NCBI GenBank assembly: GCA_035478795.1
Contig: DATIJJ010000012.1
Coordinates: 1-38,548 of the forward strand
DNA length: 38,548 nucleotides
Direction of reading: 5' to 3'
Origin: DATIJJ01 sp035478795
GTDB lineage: Bacteria > Pseudomonadota > Gammaproteobacteria > DSM-16500
Shown: one piece after another, positions 25,428 to 34,541 of the stretch
Position numbering within the stretch: position 1 is the stretch's first letter
Layout of the letters: each line of letters starts with the position of its first letter
Made by a program: the position numbers and the translations under genes
The notes under the pieces: model-generated
Database searches by the model: none
What the model was told of the DNA's origin: nothing
The model's input: the letters and a program-made list of their open reading frames with translations, nothing else

Positions 25428-26231
25428 ATGGCATACAGAATACTCAGTGCCTTTATCATACTACTCTTTTTTTCAACTGCCTTTTCGGCGGAAGAAAATT
25501 TTCGCATTGTCGACCAAAAAGAATTACCCAATCAGCTCGGCACCTTTCGAACCATTGAATTTAATACGTCCGATCATGAGGCAGCCACGCTTTATGCCGT
25601 TACCTTTAATCGGGATTATCATGCGAATTTTCATTTGCAGGAAAATGTAATTCAATTTTTTGCAAATTATCTGGATGCGTTCACGCATAATCATGATTTT
25701 ATCGTGGGAATCAATGGCGGCTTTTACTACCCGGATTTTACGCCAGCCGGTTTACTCATTTATCACGGGAAAACGGTCAAGCCGCTCGTCAGAAGTTCCA
25801 TTTTTAAAGCCTGTGTGTTAATCGATTCAACCCAAAAAATCCGGTTGGAAACCGATCTTGATCAATGCAAAAAAGCCACCAACGCCATGCAAACCGGGCC
25901 ACTTTTGATTGAAAATGGCAAGGTCAATACCGATCTTTTGCGTATTCAGCAAAAATCGAAATCGCTGGCAGCTTTTTTTAATCCGCATAAAAGAACATTG
26001 CTTGCATTGACCGGACAAAACCGGCTGGTGATGATTACCACATCGCCTCTGGCACTCTTTGATGTCGCCCGGTTTTTACAGGATCATCCGGACGCAGTCG
26101 GTGCCACGCATATTCAAATGGCCGTGAATCTGGATGGCGGTTCTTCCACCGGCATGTATATCCGTTTTCCCGATCAACCGTTTTATTTTCATGAGCTAAA
26201 ACACGTTAAAACGTTTATATTTATTAATTAA
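25428..26231 (+). CDS. Exported phosphodiester-glycosidase (NAGPA) domain protein
   Basis: A 267-residue protein with a signal peptide (hydrophobic residues 5-18, cut near AFSA/EEN). The rest matches the phosphodiester glycosidase domain named after the human uncovering enzyme NAGPA. It has FIVGINGGFYYPDFTPAG (about 92-109), MQTGPLLIENGKV (about 154-166) and VNLDGGSSTGMYI (about 233-245). The bacterial members are exported and poorly characterised; they probably cleave sugar-phosphodiester bonds in envelope polymers. AGGA lies 6 nt before the ATG. Its stop overlaps that of the convergent yceI-like gene by 4 bases. Confidence 0.85.
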   Translation: MAYRILSAFIILLFFSTAFSAEENFRIVDQKELPNQLGTFRTIEFNTSDHEAATLYAVTFNRDYHANFHLQENVIQFFANYLDAFTHNHDFIVGINGGFYYPDFTPAGLLIYHGKTVKPLVRSSIFKACVLIDSTQKIRLETDLDQCKKATNAMQTGPLLIENGKVNTDLLRIQQKSKSLAAFFNPHKRTLLALTGQNRLVMITTSPLALFDVARFLQDHPDAVGATHIQMAVNLDGGSSTGMYIRFPDQPFYFHELKHVKTFIFIN

Positions 26232-26788
26232 CCTCTGATGGCACCTATCGTAAATTGAACCTGCACATCGTCTTTCACGTTATCGGTTTTCTGCCATTCG
26301 CCCTGACCCACACCAAATGACAGGCGTTTTAACATGGCAAGGCCTGTGACACGCGCTTTGGTGGGTGTGAATTCATCCAGTTTGAATTCGAGAACAGTCG
26401 GCACGGTTTTATCACGAATTGTAAGCGACCCTTTGGCTTCATACAATTTATCACCTGTTTTGGTAAAGTCTGACGCGGTAAAAATCGCTTCCGGGAACAC
26501 AGCACTGTTAAACCAGTCCGCTGTTTTAAGCGTATTGGCGACATCCGCATAATCGGTCGTCACAGATGCCATATTAATAACGATACGAACATGACTTGTT
26601 TTTAATTGTGCAGGATCAAACTGAATATCCCCTTTAAATTGCGTAAATTTCCCCGCAACCGGCGCGCCATTTTGTGTCGCGGTAAACAGTATTTCACTGT
26701 CTTTGGGTACAATCTGCCAGGCAGGATTATCTGCAAAACAAAAAACAGGAAACAATAAAACGAACACGGCGAGTATTTTTTTCATCAT
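26228..26788 (-). CDS. yceI: YceI-family periplasmic lipid-binding protein
   Basis: A 186-residue protein with a signal peptide (cut near CFA/DNPAW, about residue 19) followed by a YceI-type lipocalin-like barrel. It shows WQIVPKDSEILFTATQNG, GKFTQFKGDIQFDP, MASVTTDYADVANTLKTADW and a late KRLSFGVGQGEW. Family members bind polyisoprenoids such as quinone-like lipids in the periplasm. Its start overlaps the stop of the cytochrome b561 gene (ATGA), the same pairing as yceJ-yceI in E. coli, which suggests a joint envelope redox role. Confidence 0.92.
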   Translation of the reverse strand: MMKKILAVFVLLFPVFCFADNPAWQIVPKDSEILFTATQNGAPVAGKFTQFKGDIQFDPAQLKTSHVRIVINMASVTTDYADVANTLKTADWFNSAVFPEAIFTASDFTKTGDKLYEAKGSLTIRDKTVPTVLEFKLDEFTPTKARVTGLAMLKRLSFGVGQGEWQKTDNVKDDVQVQFTIGAIRG

Positions 26789-27324
26789 GGCAACATTCCT
26801 GTCAATACATTATCTTTATCAATAAAATGATGTTTGCACGCTGCCCCCGTATGGAGACAAATCGTCGCAATCAACCCGTATCCCAACCATTCGTGGATAT
26901 CCGTTAACCATAACCGCAAATCAGCATTCGGTGCAATCAGATCGGGAAAGGTGATCCAGCCAAAGAGTGAAACCGGGAGCCCCGCGGCAGATGTCAGCAG
27001 CCAGCCGGTCAGGGGCATCGCAAACATAAAACCATAAAAGGCCCAATGTACTGTACGTGCTGCGCATTTTTGCCAGAACGGCACATGATCCGGAAGCCGG
27101 GGAATCGAATTGCCCAATCGCCAGCCGATCCGACAGCAAACAAGGATCAAAACCAGCATGCCATATTCCTTATGCCAGCCAAAGAGTTGCAATTTCTGCA
27201 AACTGACCGGCAGCCTGACCATATACAACCCTTCAATCAGAAGGCCTATGATCAGTACAGCCATGACCCAGTGGAACGTAATGGCCACTATGCCATAGCG
27301 ATTTTGCGTGTTTTTGATTTCCAT
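26785..27324 (-). CDS. Cytochrome b561 (YceJ/CybB-like)
   Basis: A 179-residue four-helix inner-membrane di-heme b cytochrome. Heme-ligand histidines are visible in ITFHWVMA, FGWHKEYG and TDIHEWLGYGL, with LHTGAACKHHFI in the last helix. It probably oxidises quinol and passes electrons across the membrane. It is the first gene of a two-gene unit with yceI, overlapping by 4 bases. A TATACT on the minus strand (27359-27364) may be its -10, but no good -35 accompanies it. Confidence 0.92.
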   Translation of the reverse strand: MEIKNTQNRYGIVAITFHWVMAVLIIGLLIEGLYMVRLPVSLQKLQLFGWHKEYGMLVLILVCCRIGWRLGNSIPRLPDHVPFWQKCAARTVHWAFYGFMFAMPLTGWLLTSAAGLPVSLFGWITFPDLIAPNADLRLWLTDIHEWLGYGLIATICLHTGAACKHHFIDKDNVLTGMLP

Positions 27325-27439
27325 ATCCGATGGTATCCCTCACTCATTGAGAGGCTTCAGTATAGCATTAAAAAACTCCCTAAAAAGCAGTGGATCGTGT
27401 ATGATTGTCCGATTTCAAATACCGTGAGTGGAAAGGCTT

Positions 27440-28633
27440 ATGTCGACCCGAATCATGCCAACCTATTACAATCAGATGCCCGTCTCATTTGAACGCGGAC
27501 GGGGTGTGTGGCTATGGGATAGCGAAAACAATCCCTATCTCGATGCACTGGCTGGTATTGCCGTTTGTGGCCTGGGTCATGCGCATCCGGCCATTACCGA
27601 AACGATCACAGAACAGGCCGGCAAGCTGCTTCATACCTCCAATACCTATACCATTGCGAAACAGATTGAGCTCGCGGAAAAATTAACGCGCGTGGCCGGC
27701 ATGGACCAGGCCTATTTCTGCAATTCCGGCGCTGAAACCAATGAAACAGCGATCAAGCTCGCGCGTCTTTATGCGAAAAGAAAAAATATCGCCGTACCGC
27801 TCATTATTACGATGAAAAATGCTTTTCATGGCCGAACAATGGCAACGTTAAGCGCGTCCGGCAGTGAGCGTTTGCATGCCGGATTTGAACCATTAGTGAA
27901 GGATTTTGTTTATGTGACCTTAAACGATATTTCGGAACTTGACGCGGTTGTCGCCAAACAGAAAGATCACATTGTCGCTATTTTGCTTGAACCCATTCAG
28001 GGCGATGGCGGGATTCAAATCGCGACAGAAGCTTATCTGAAACATATTCGGGCATTATGTGATGAGCACGACTGGCTCATGATGCTGGATGAAGTCCAGA
28101 CCGGCATGGGTCGAACCGGGCAGTGGTTTGCCTTTCAACATACCCCTGTTCAGCCGGATGTGCTGACGGTGGCGAAGGCTCTCGGCAATGGCATCCCGAT
28201 TGGCGCGTGTCTTGCGCGCGGTAAAGCCTGCAATCTGTTTGGGCCTGGCAAGCATGGTTCTACCTTTGGCGGCAATCCCTTTGCCTGTGCGGTGGGTGCG
28301 ACTGTCATTGATACCATGGAAAAAAATAATCTGCTGAATCATGCGGCCGGGATGGGCGCCTATCTTGTAACCCAACTGAAAAAAGCACTGGCCAAACAAC
28401 CAGGAGTCGTGGATATTCGTGGGCGAGGATTGATGATCGGTGTTGAGCTTGACAGACCTTGCATGGAATTGCCTGCTATCGGGTTAAAACACAGGCTGTT
28501 GTTTAATATTACCTCCAACAAGGTAATACGTTTGTTGCCGCCGTTGATTCTGACTTCAGAGGAAGCGGATGAAGTGGTGAAGCGGCTGGATGTGTCGATT
28601 GGTGAGTTTTACCTGCAAGACAGAAAAATTTAA
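27440..28633 (+). CDS. argD: Acetylornithine aminotransferase
   Basis: A 397-residue class III PLP aminotransferase. MPTYYNQMPVSFERGRGVWLWD and LAGIAVCGLGHAHP match ArgD. FCNSGAETNETAIKLAR, FHGRTMATLSASGS and LDEVQTGMGRTG complete the PLP site, and the Schiff-base lysine is in VAKALGNGIPIGA (about residue 246). It converts N-acetylglutamate semialdehyde to N-acetylornithine, and often succinyldiaminopimelate too. I choose the ATG at 27440, just after GGAAAGG, over the GTG four codons earlier. No other arg biosynthesis gene is next to it; an amino-acid permease follows after 34 nt. Confidence 0.9.
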   Translation: MSTRIMPTYYNQMPVSFERGRGVWLWDSENNPYLDALAGIAVCGLGHAHPAITETITEQAGKLLHTSNTYTIAKQIELAEKLTRVAGMDQAYFCNSGAETNETAIKLARLYAKRKNIAVPLIITMKNAFHGRTMATLSASGSERLHAGFEPLVKDFVYVTLNDISELDAVVAKQKDHIVAILLEPIQGDGGIQIATEAYLKHIRALCDEHDWLMMLDEVQTGMGRTGQWFAFQHTPVQPDVLTVAKALGNGIPIGACLARGKACNLFGPGKHGSTFGGNPFACAVGATVIDTMEKNNLLNHAAGMGAYLVTQLKKALAKQPGVVDIRGRGLMIGVELDRPCMELPAIGLKHRLLFNITSNKVIRLLPPLILTSEEADEVVKRLDVSIGEFYLQDRKI

Positions 28634-28667
28634 TAAAAACAATTTGGATGGGTTGTAAGAGGCAATT

Positions 28668-30221
28668 ATGGATTTTAAACGTTCTATCGGACCCCTCGGG
28701 TTATTATTTGCAGGCATCAGCAGTGTCATCGGTTCCGGCTGGTTATTTGGCCCCTTGTATGCAGCCCAAATTGCGGGCCCTGCTGCCGTGATTACCTGGA
28801 TACTCGGCGGTGTCCTTATGATCATCATCGCCCTGACCTTCGCCGAACTCGGCAGCACCTTTCCCGTCGCTGGCGGCATGATCCAGTTTGCCCAGTACAG
28901 CCATGGCCCGCTGGTCAGTTTCATGATTGGCTGGATGGTCTGGATATCGAGTGTCGCGGTGGCGCCCGTTGAAACCATCGGGTTGATTCAATATGCAGCC
29001 AATTACATCCCAGGGCTTGTCAAAAATGTCGGCGATACCCATGTGCTGACGCATCATGGCATGTTTGTCGCAGCCGGTGTCATGCTGCTCATGTGCATCC
29101 TGAATTATTATGGCGCGCAATTTTTTAGTCGCTCAAACAGTGTCATTACCGGTATCAAACTGATCGTACCGATTGCAACCATTCTGTTACTGATTTCTTC
29201 CGATTTTCACGCGTCCAATTTTCATGCGGCCGGTCCCGGGAGTTTTGCACCGTTCGGCCTGCATGGCATTCTCGCAGCCCTCCCGCTCGGCGGGGTGATC
29301 TACTCTTTTATCGGTTCAAACACCGTGTTGCAACTCGCGGGTGAAACCAAAAACCCGCAGCGCAGTATTCCACTCGCACTCATCGGCTCCATGATTTTTT
29401 GCACGATTCTTTATGCATTACTCCAGATTGCATTCATTGGCGCTATCACACCCGATGCCTTTGCCGCCGGATGGAACAAATTACATTATGCCGGTGACAG
29501 TGGACCGTTTGTCGGTATCATGACCGTACTCGGACTCGGCTGGTTTGTCATGATTGTGTATGCGGATGCCATCATCTCGCCGTTCGGTACCGGTTTTGTG
29601 TTTACCGCATCGACTGCACGCGTCGGTTATGGATTAAGCGAGATTGGTTTTTTTCCTGCCGCGTTAAAAAAACTCACCCGAAACAGTGTGCCGGTGCGCG
29701 CCATTGCCTTGAATTTTTGCGTGGGACTGCTGTTGTTTTTACCCTTCCCCGGCTGGCAAAAACTGGTGAGCTTTATTATTTCCTGCTTCATCGTTTCCTA
29801 TATTATCGGCCCGATTTCACTGATTGCATTACGCAAGACCAAACCGGATGAACATCGGCCATTCCATTTGCCGTATGCCAATCTGCTCGCACTTCTCGCG
29901 TTTTATATTTGTAATCTGCTCATCTTCTGGACGGGATGGCATACCGTCTCACGCATGATGATTGCGATGAGCATCGGTTTTCTGTTTTTTATTGTGTATT
30001 GTTTCAGGCAAAAAAATATCTGGCAGAAACAATGGCGTACGTCCTGGTGGATTTTCCCCTACTTTATTATTTTGACAGGCATCTCTTATCTCGGCACCTT
30101 TGGTGACGGCCTGAATGTGCTGTCATTCGGCATGGATTTTGTCGTCATCGGTATCCTGACCATTGTGATTTATTATCTGGCGTTGTTTTTGCGAAACATC
30201 AATCCAAAAACAAATCCATAA
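28668..30221 (+). CDS. APC-family amino-acid permease
   Basis: A 517-residue polytopic transporter with about twelve membrane helices. The first helix has the substrate-binding glycine run SSVIGSGWLFGP of amino acid-polyamine-organocation carriers. FAELGSTFPVAGGM and the helix-6 segment VIYSFIGSNTVLQLAGETKNPQRSIP are also typical. It resembles the aspartate:proton symporter-like branch of the family, but the substrate is not certain. AGAGG lies 6 nt before the ATG. It probably shares a transcript with argD. Its 3' end overlaps the convergent SDR gene by 23 bases. Confidence 0.87.
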   Translation: MDFKRSIGPLGLLFAGISSVIGSGWLFGPLYAAQIAGPAAVITWILGGVLMIIIALTFAELGSTFPVAGGMIQFAQYSHGPLVSFMIGWMVWISSVAVAPVETIGLIQYAANYIPGLVKNVGDTHVLTHHGMFVAAGVMLLMCILNYYGAQFFSRSNSVITGIKLIVPIATILLLISSDFHASNFHAAGPGSFAPFGLHGILAALPLGGVIYSFIGSNTVLQLAGETKNPQRSIPLALIGSMIFCTILYALLQIAFIGAITPDAFAAGWNKLHYAGDSGPFVGIMTVLGLGWFVMIVYADAIISPFGTGFVFTASTARVGYGLSEIGFFPAALKKLTRNSVPVRAIALNFCVGLLLFLPFPGWQKLVSFIISCFIVSYIIGPISLIALRKTKPDEHRPFHLPYANLLALLAFYICNLLIFWTGWHTVSRMMIAMSIGFLFFIVYCFRQKNIWQKQWRTSWWIFPYFIILTGISYLGTFGDGLNVLSFGMDFVVIGILTIVIYYLALFLRNINPKTNP

Positions 30222-31020
30222 ACAGCGGCACGTCCGGACAGACCGCATAGCGACTGAAATCTGTCACGCCACTTTCTTTCAGGACTTCTTCGTCAATGAA
30301 AAAATGGCCCGTCGTTTTTCGGCTGTCACGAATCAAAATCTCATACGCCGCATCAGCCATAATGTGAGGCTTCCGGCTGGCATTTAAAATTTCTTTCGGA
30401 AAATTGAACGCGATGGCCGCTGTGGCAATCGTTGTTTTTGGCCAAAGCGAATTCACTGCAATTCCTGCTTCTTTAAACTCTTCAGCCATCCCCAGCGTAC
30501 AGAGACTCATACCGTATTTTGACATCGTATAAGCCAAATGGTCTTTAAACCATTTTGCCTGCATATTCAACGGTGGCGATAAATTCAAAATATGCGGGTT
30601 GGCGGATTTTTTTAAGTGTGGAATACACAGCTGCGAACAAAGAAAAGTCCCACGAACGTTGACAGATGACATCAGATCAAACCGTTTCATCGATGTTTCA
30701 AGCGTTGAAGAAAGCGAAATCGCACTCGCATTATTCACCAGAATATCGATACCACCAAACGCGGCTACGGTTTTTGAAACCGCGTCCGAAACCCGCAACT
30801 CATCACGTACATCCAATAAAACCGGCAGTGCCTGACCACCCGCTTCTTCCACTTCTTTCGCAACCGAGTGAATCGTGCCCTGCAATTTGGGATGCGGTTC
30901 CTCAGTCTTCGCCGCAATAACAACTTTTGCGCCGTCGCGCGCGCAACGCAATGCTATTTCACGCCCGATACCGCGGCTTGCACCCGTAATAAAAACCACT
31001 TTATCCTTCAAATTCGACAT
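30199..31020 (-). CDS. HSDL2-like short-chain dehydrogenase/reductase
   Basis: A 273-residue NAD(P)-dependent oxidoreductase. The nucleotide site is ITGASRGIGREIA (10-22), followed by LVNNASAIS, the catalytic Ser in LNLSPPLN and the Y-x-x-x-K pair in AYTMSKYGMSL. The LSPPLN and NSLWPKT wording is that of the HSDL2-type SDR group, which in eukaryotes is tied to lipid metabolism but lacks a firm substrate. The ribosome-binding site AAGGATAAGG is strong. It lies 28 nt downstream of the pilX-like gene on the same strand, probably unrelated in function. Confidence 0.88.
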   Translation of the reverse strand: MSNLKDKVVFITGASRGIGREIALRCARDGAKVVIAAKTEEPHPKLQGTIHSVAKEVEEAGGQALPVLLDVRDELRVSDAVSKTVAAFGGIDILVNNASAISLSSTLETSMKRFDLMSSVNVRGTFLCSQLCIPHLKKSANPHILNLSPPLNMQAKWFKDHLAYTMSKYGMSLCTLGMAEEFKEAGIAVNSLWPKTTIATAAIAFNFPKEILNASRKPHIMADAAYEILIRDSRKTTGHFFIDEEVLKESGVTDFSRYAVCPDVPLFMDLFLD

Positions 31021-31048
31021 AACCTTATCCTTTTCATTTCAAATCCCT

Positions 31049-31600
31049 TTAATCCAGTTCCCTGAAAGACTGGCGTCCTGCGTAAACCACATGCTGCCGT
31101 CCGATACAAGGCTCGTCAGAAACACCGGGCCGTATAAATGTGCCTTGTAAAAAAATTCGCGCATCTTCTTTGGGTGAATATAAAAAAAGCGTCATGCGAA
31201 ACCAGGCTGCCACTGTCTTTTGAGCAGATGGAAAAATGGCACATGAATCCATCCCTGATCGCTCGACCACATAATAGTACTGCACTGCCTGAAAATTGCC
31301 AGAACAACCTTGCATTTTCCACCAGTCGAGTGGTTTTTCTGTGATAACTGCCGGATCGATAAAATCAATCAAACAGGGAGGCAGTGTGGAAGTGGCCAAT
31401 TCCTCCTCAAAAAACAGGGTTTTTCCTGCCTCATGATAATAATCTTCATGAACCATCACTCTTTCACCCATTTTTGTCAGCAACAAAACAGTTTCGATCA
31501 CGCATGCGTTCAACAAAAAAAGCAGCTGCATCAACATCAGGACAACGATTAAAACAAATCCTTTTTGTTCAAAACAATTTTGTTCAGGGCAATGCGACAT
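31049..31600 (-). CDS. PilX-like minor pilin
   Basis: A 183-residue protein with a pilin-like N-terminus: CFEQKGFVLIVVLMLMQLLFL, where Gly14-Phe15 would be the prepilin peptidase cut. Position +5 is Val rather than Glu, as in the GspK/PilX group of tip pilins. The rest is not alignable by eye, and the Cys pairs could form disulfides. The assignment rests mainly on its position after the pilV- and pilW-like genes, whose last member it overlaps by 17 bases. No pilY1 or pilE follows. Confidence 0.6.
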   Translation of the reverse strand: MSHCPEQNCFEQKGFVLIVVLMLMQLLFLLNACVIETVLLLTKMGERVMVHEDYYHEAGKTLFFEEELATSTLPPCLIDFIDPAVITEKPLDWWKMQGCSGNFQAVQYYYVVERSGMDSCAIFPSAQKTVAAWFRMTLFLYSPKEDARIFLQGTFIRPGVSDEPCIGRQHVVYAGRQSFRELD

Positions 31601-32447
31601 AGATATTCCATTTTTTATTCAACCTCGCACGCGACACAGCTGTCAAATCAAAATCAAAGGAAATGCCTTTTACATTCTCTGCCTGTTTGATTTCATGAAC
31701 AGGCAATTCCATTAATTGATTGCCTGCCTGCGTCGAAAAAGTTATTTTCATCTCTGAAACACCTTCTGCAATCTCCATGGTATCGCCGTGAATATTTTCT
31801 GAAAAAAGCGCATCAATCGGCTGATTTTTTTCATCGACTCTTTCTGTTTTACCCACAAAATAAGTGTCTATTTCAACCTGATTGATTTCTGCCTGTTTGT
31901 CATATAATTTTTCAAGCGGTTTATCTGTTATAATTTTCTGTTGGTTTTCACCTGCCTCAAAAACGTTGGCAGCACGAAACGTTTCCGTCGTTTTGCAATC
32001 TGAAATCGCAAGATAATCATTCGTTTTAAAAGCCACACCGGATGACACATATAAAACAGAATGGCCTGTCATTTTTTTTAACAAAAAATCGCCCGCGGGA
32101 TTGAAAGACCAGATGCGAATAGCATCCGTTCCTGGTTTGATTTGACTGCTCTCATATGCTGTGATTCTATTTTCCGGATTGAGTGGAAAAGGTAAATGAT
32201 TGGTGAATGGAAAATCATCCGTCAATTTTGCACACCCCGTAAAAGCGACTGCTCTCAACCGATTTTTCAGAACCTGAGTCATCATCATTGCATTTTCCTG
32301 AAGCAGTGTGAGGCTTGATTGTAAATGTTGATTATTTTCTGCCGTGAGATACATCTGAAAAACACCACTGATCAGCAAAAAACTGATCGTCAGGGACAGC
32401 ATCAATTCAATCAATGTCATCCCAATCGAATTTCTTTTCTGATACAT
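31584..32447 (-). CDS. pilW: PilW-like minor pilin
   Basis: A 287-residue protein with a class III signal: MYQKRNSIG, then MTLIELMLSLTISFLLISG, cut between Gly9 and Met10, with Glu at +5. The large C-terminal domain, with SVLYVSSGVAF and a terminal KKWNIYVALP, fits PilW. PilW is part of the minor-pilin complex that primes type IV pilus assembly. AGGA lies 8 nt before the ATG. It overlaps pilV by 31 bases and pilX by 17. Confidence 0.78.
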   Translation of the reverse strand: MYQKRNSIGMTLIELMLSLTISFLLISGVFQMYLTAENNQHLQSSLTLLQENAMMMTQVLKNRLRAVAFTGCAKLTDDFPFTNHLPFPLNPENRITAYESSQIKPGTDAIRIWSFNPAGDFLLKKMTGHSVLYVSSGVAFKTNDYLAISDCKTTETFRAANVFEAGENQQKIITDKPLEKLYDKQAEINQVEIDTYFVGKTERVDEKNQPIDALFSENIHGDTMEIAEGVSEMKITFSTQAGNQLMELPVHEIKQAENVKGISFDFDLTAVSRARLNKKWNIYVALP

Positions 32448-32806
32448 CCGGCTATTCCTGTTGTGTCATGCGCGCAGCGATGTGATTGATTTCCCCAATA
32501 AACCGTCACCCGGTACAGGGGCCATGCACCACTGACCGTACCAAAACCGGATGGCAAATCCCGTTTATTTTCCGCATTCCAGATCATGATTTGTTCCTGC
32601 AATCCCTCTGCTGTTTTTAATGCGATCAGGCGCTCTCTCGCATTATTTATTTGATTCAGAGCCGTATTTAAAAGCCAGGTGATTTTTGTCTCTTGCACTG
32701 CATACAATTGTCCCGTTTCAAAGCCCAACAAAATCAATGAGATGAGTAATAAACTCATCAAAACTTCCATTAAACTGAATCCGTGGTGCTTATCCTGACT
32801 TCGCAT
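32417..32806 (-). CDS. pilV: PilV-like minor pilin
   Basis: A 129-residue protein with the prepilin motif HHGFSLMEVLMSLLLISL: cut after Gly9, Glu at +5. It ends with a Cys-containing stretch (CAHDTTGIAGCIRKE) that matches the disulfide loop common in PilV and other minor pilins. It starts a minus-strand run with pilW and pilX. No fimT/pilE gene precedes it; the next gene is divergent, 49 nt away. Confidence 0.78.
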   Translation of the reverse strand: MRSQDKHHGFSLMEVLMSLLLISLILLGFETGQLYAVQETKITWLLNTALNQINNARERLIALKTAEGLQEQIMIWNAENKRDLPSGFGTVSGAWPLYRVTVYWGNQSHRCAHDTTGIAGCIRKEIRLG

Positions 32807-32855
32807 GATCGTGGTACACTAATCCTGTCACTGTTATTTTTCAGAGAGAATAAAT

Positions 32856-33323
32856 ATGGCTGATGAAGATGCTATCGAGGACAACACATCCCTTGTCATG
32901 GCGGAAATTATGACGCCGGATATGGCAAATTTTCATGGGAATGTGCACGGGGGGCATATTTTGATGTCACTGGATCGTGTGGCTTATGCGTGTGCATCGC
33001 GTTACTCGGGCCAATATATCGTGACGCTTTCTGTTGATCAAGTGATTTTTAAAGAACCGATTCATGTCGGTGAACTGGTTTCATTTTATGCGCGAGTGAA
33101 TTATGTCGGCAACACGTCGATGGAAGTCGGCATTCGTGTCATCGCAGAAAATTTGCTGACACGCACCAAACGACACACCAATACCTGCTACTTTACGATG
33201 GTCGCACTCGATGAAAAAGGCAAACCCGTCAAGATCACGCCGCTTTCACTCAACACTGAAACCGAAAAGCGGCGTTTTGATGAAGCGTTACTGCGAAGAA
33301 AAAAAATCAGGGACCTGTCTTAA
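32856..33323 (+). CDS. Hotdog-fold acyl-CoA thioesterase
   Basis: A 155-residue protein of the YciA/ACOT hotdog type. The core NFHGNVHGGHILMSLDRVAYACASRYS is shortened here to its hallmark: an N-x-x-G-x-x-HGG helix start followed by D-x-x-AY. Downstream are TLSVDQVIFKEPIHVGE and a RTKRHTNTCYFTMVAL strand. It hydrolyses acyl-CoA thioesters in the cytoplasm; chain-length preference cannot be read. An AGAGAGAA site precedes the ATG. Its end overlaps the convergent gene by 17 bases. Confidence 0.9.
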   Translation: MADEDAIEDNTSLVMAEIMTPDMANFHGNVHGGHILMSLDRVAYACASRYSGQYIVTLSVDQVIFKEPIHVGELVSFYARVNYVGNTSMEVGIRVIAENLLTRTKRHTNTCYFTMVALDEKGKPVKITPLSLNTETEKRRFDEALLRRKKIRDLS

Positions 33324-34524
33324 GACGCTTGGCCGGTTCCGCCTCGCTATCAGATGATGCTATTTCAAATTCTGGTCCATCAAATGATAATTTGCTCGGA
33401 GGGAAAAAAGCTTCCTGGTACAACACCGCGCTCACGTCTCTCAATTGTTTCGCTGGCGTAACGTCATTCATAGCATCGTATTTAAGGTGTACCTCCGTTC
33501 CGCTTTCATCAGCCCATATTACTTCCTCGCATCCAATCACAGGAATGGGACGATCTTGCTCATCCAGCAAGAGTGTCGCCTTGTCTGAATAAAACAATTT
33601 ACCCAGAATGTTAATGCACTCACCTACTTCAGGAATTTCCGCACTGACAAGACGCATACTGTTATGTTCACGTAGTGCCGGAATAGTAATACACGTACGC
33701 GGGGGCTTGGAGCCTGTCCCGGGAGAACTTCCCACTGCTGGGGTTTGTCCATGACAATACGCTTGCAGATGAGAATGCTCATATGCACGACCCACCACAG
33801 GCAGACCATGACAGGCTGCAATTGCCGTTGCCTTTAATTTCTTATGTCGTGGAGAAATCGCGCGCTTGATTTGATCGATATGTTTCAGGCGATCCGCGGT
33901 AACAGCGTCATGATCAATTTCATAGGTGGGTGAATCTGGAAGAAGACAGGATGCCTCGACTTTTTTCACATCTTCAGGAGAAACAGAAGAGACTTTTTTG
34001 CATCGTTTTGCGCTGTCTGCCGTTTGAAAAAATGCAACCTCAATTTCTTTTTTCTGAATGTTTCCTTTTTCATCTGGAATCACCAGCCACGCCTTGAATG
34101 ACCGAACAAAATCACGCTTTCGTGGCGTGGTTGTCTGTCTTTCATCTGGCGAACCTTGCGGCGTGCGATGCGTCACAACGGTTTTGCTCGGAGACACATA
34201 GCTGGATTTTTCGCGCATCGCGTCACGAAGACGTTTTCCGCGCGGACTCATCGGCGCCTCAAAATTCAAAACAGGCACAATATCACTGGAAGATGCCCTT
34301 CCCCACAGCGAACTACCGCCGGGTGATGCAGCCTTTTCTCTTTCATATCGTGCGAGATCTTTAATATCCTGATCAAGATCTCGTTCATCTTCCGATGTAA
34401 CACCACAATCGCATTCTTTTGGAGAATTAACTTCTCTGCCTGCACGTGTTGTTATTGTTTTTCCTTTTCCTCGTTTTGCACATCCCTGAGCTTTTAAAGC
34501 TTCTTTTATTCGGGGTGATGACAT
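33307..34524 (-). CDS. Unknown protein with basic NLS-like clusters, candidate effector
   Basis: A 405-residue protein without signal peptide or membrane segments. The first 200 residues are Ser/Pro/Lys/Arg-rich and look disordered, with SPRGKRLRDAMREK, SPSKTVVTHRTPQGSP and TTTPRKRDF. Residues about 225-300 may be a compact domain: GRAYEHSHLQAYCHG (245-259), then TCITIPALREHNSMRLVSAE (277-296). That spacing of H250, H252 and N288 is reminiscent of some His-Me-finger nucleases, but I cannot confirm it. The tail is acidic then basic: SSDSEAEPAKRLKTGP, like a Myc-type nuclear localisation signal. No good ribosome-binding site is seen; it starts 17 nt after serC and may be co-transcribed. Function unknown. 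Confidence 0.6.
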   Translation of the reverse strand: MSSPRIKEALKAQGCAKRGKGKTITTRAGREVNSPKECDCGVTSEDERDLDQDIKDLARYEREKAASPGGSSLWGRASSSDIVPVLNFEAPMSPRGKRLRDAMREKSSYVSPSKTVVTHRTPQGSPDERQTTTPRKRDFVRSFKAWLVIPDEKGNIQKKEIEVAFFQTADSAKRCKKVSSVSPEDVKKVEASCLLPDSPTYEIDHDAVTADRLKHIDQIKRAISPRHKKLKATAIAACHGLPVVGRAYEHSHLQAYCHGQTPAVGSSPGTGSKPPRTCITIPALREHNSMRLVSAEIPEVGECINILGKLFYSDKATLLLDEQDRPIPVIGCEEVIWADESGTEVHLKYDAMNDVTPAKQLRDVSAVLYQEAFFPPSKLSFDGPEFEIASSDSEAEPAKRLKTGP

Positions 34525-34541
34525 AAGTTAGTACTCTATAT

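Noticed and set aside
27046..27492. A 148-codon plus-strand frame across the cytochrome b561 gene and the start of argD
   Set aside because: It overlaps two well-supported genes, has no recognisable domain and only an arbitrary start.
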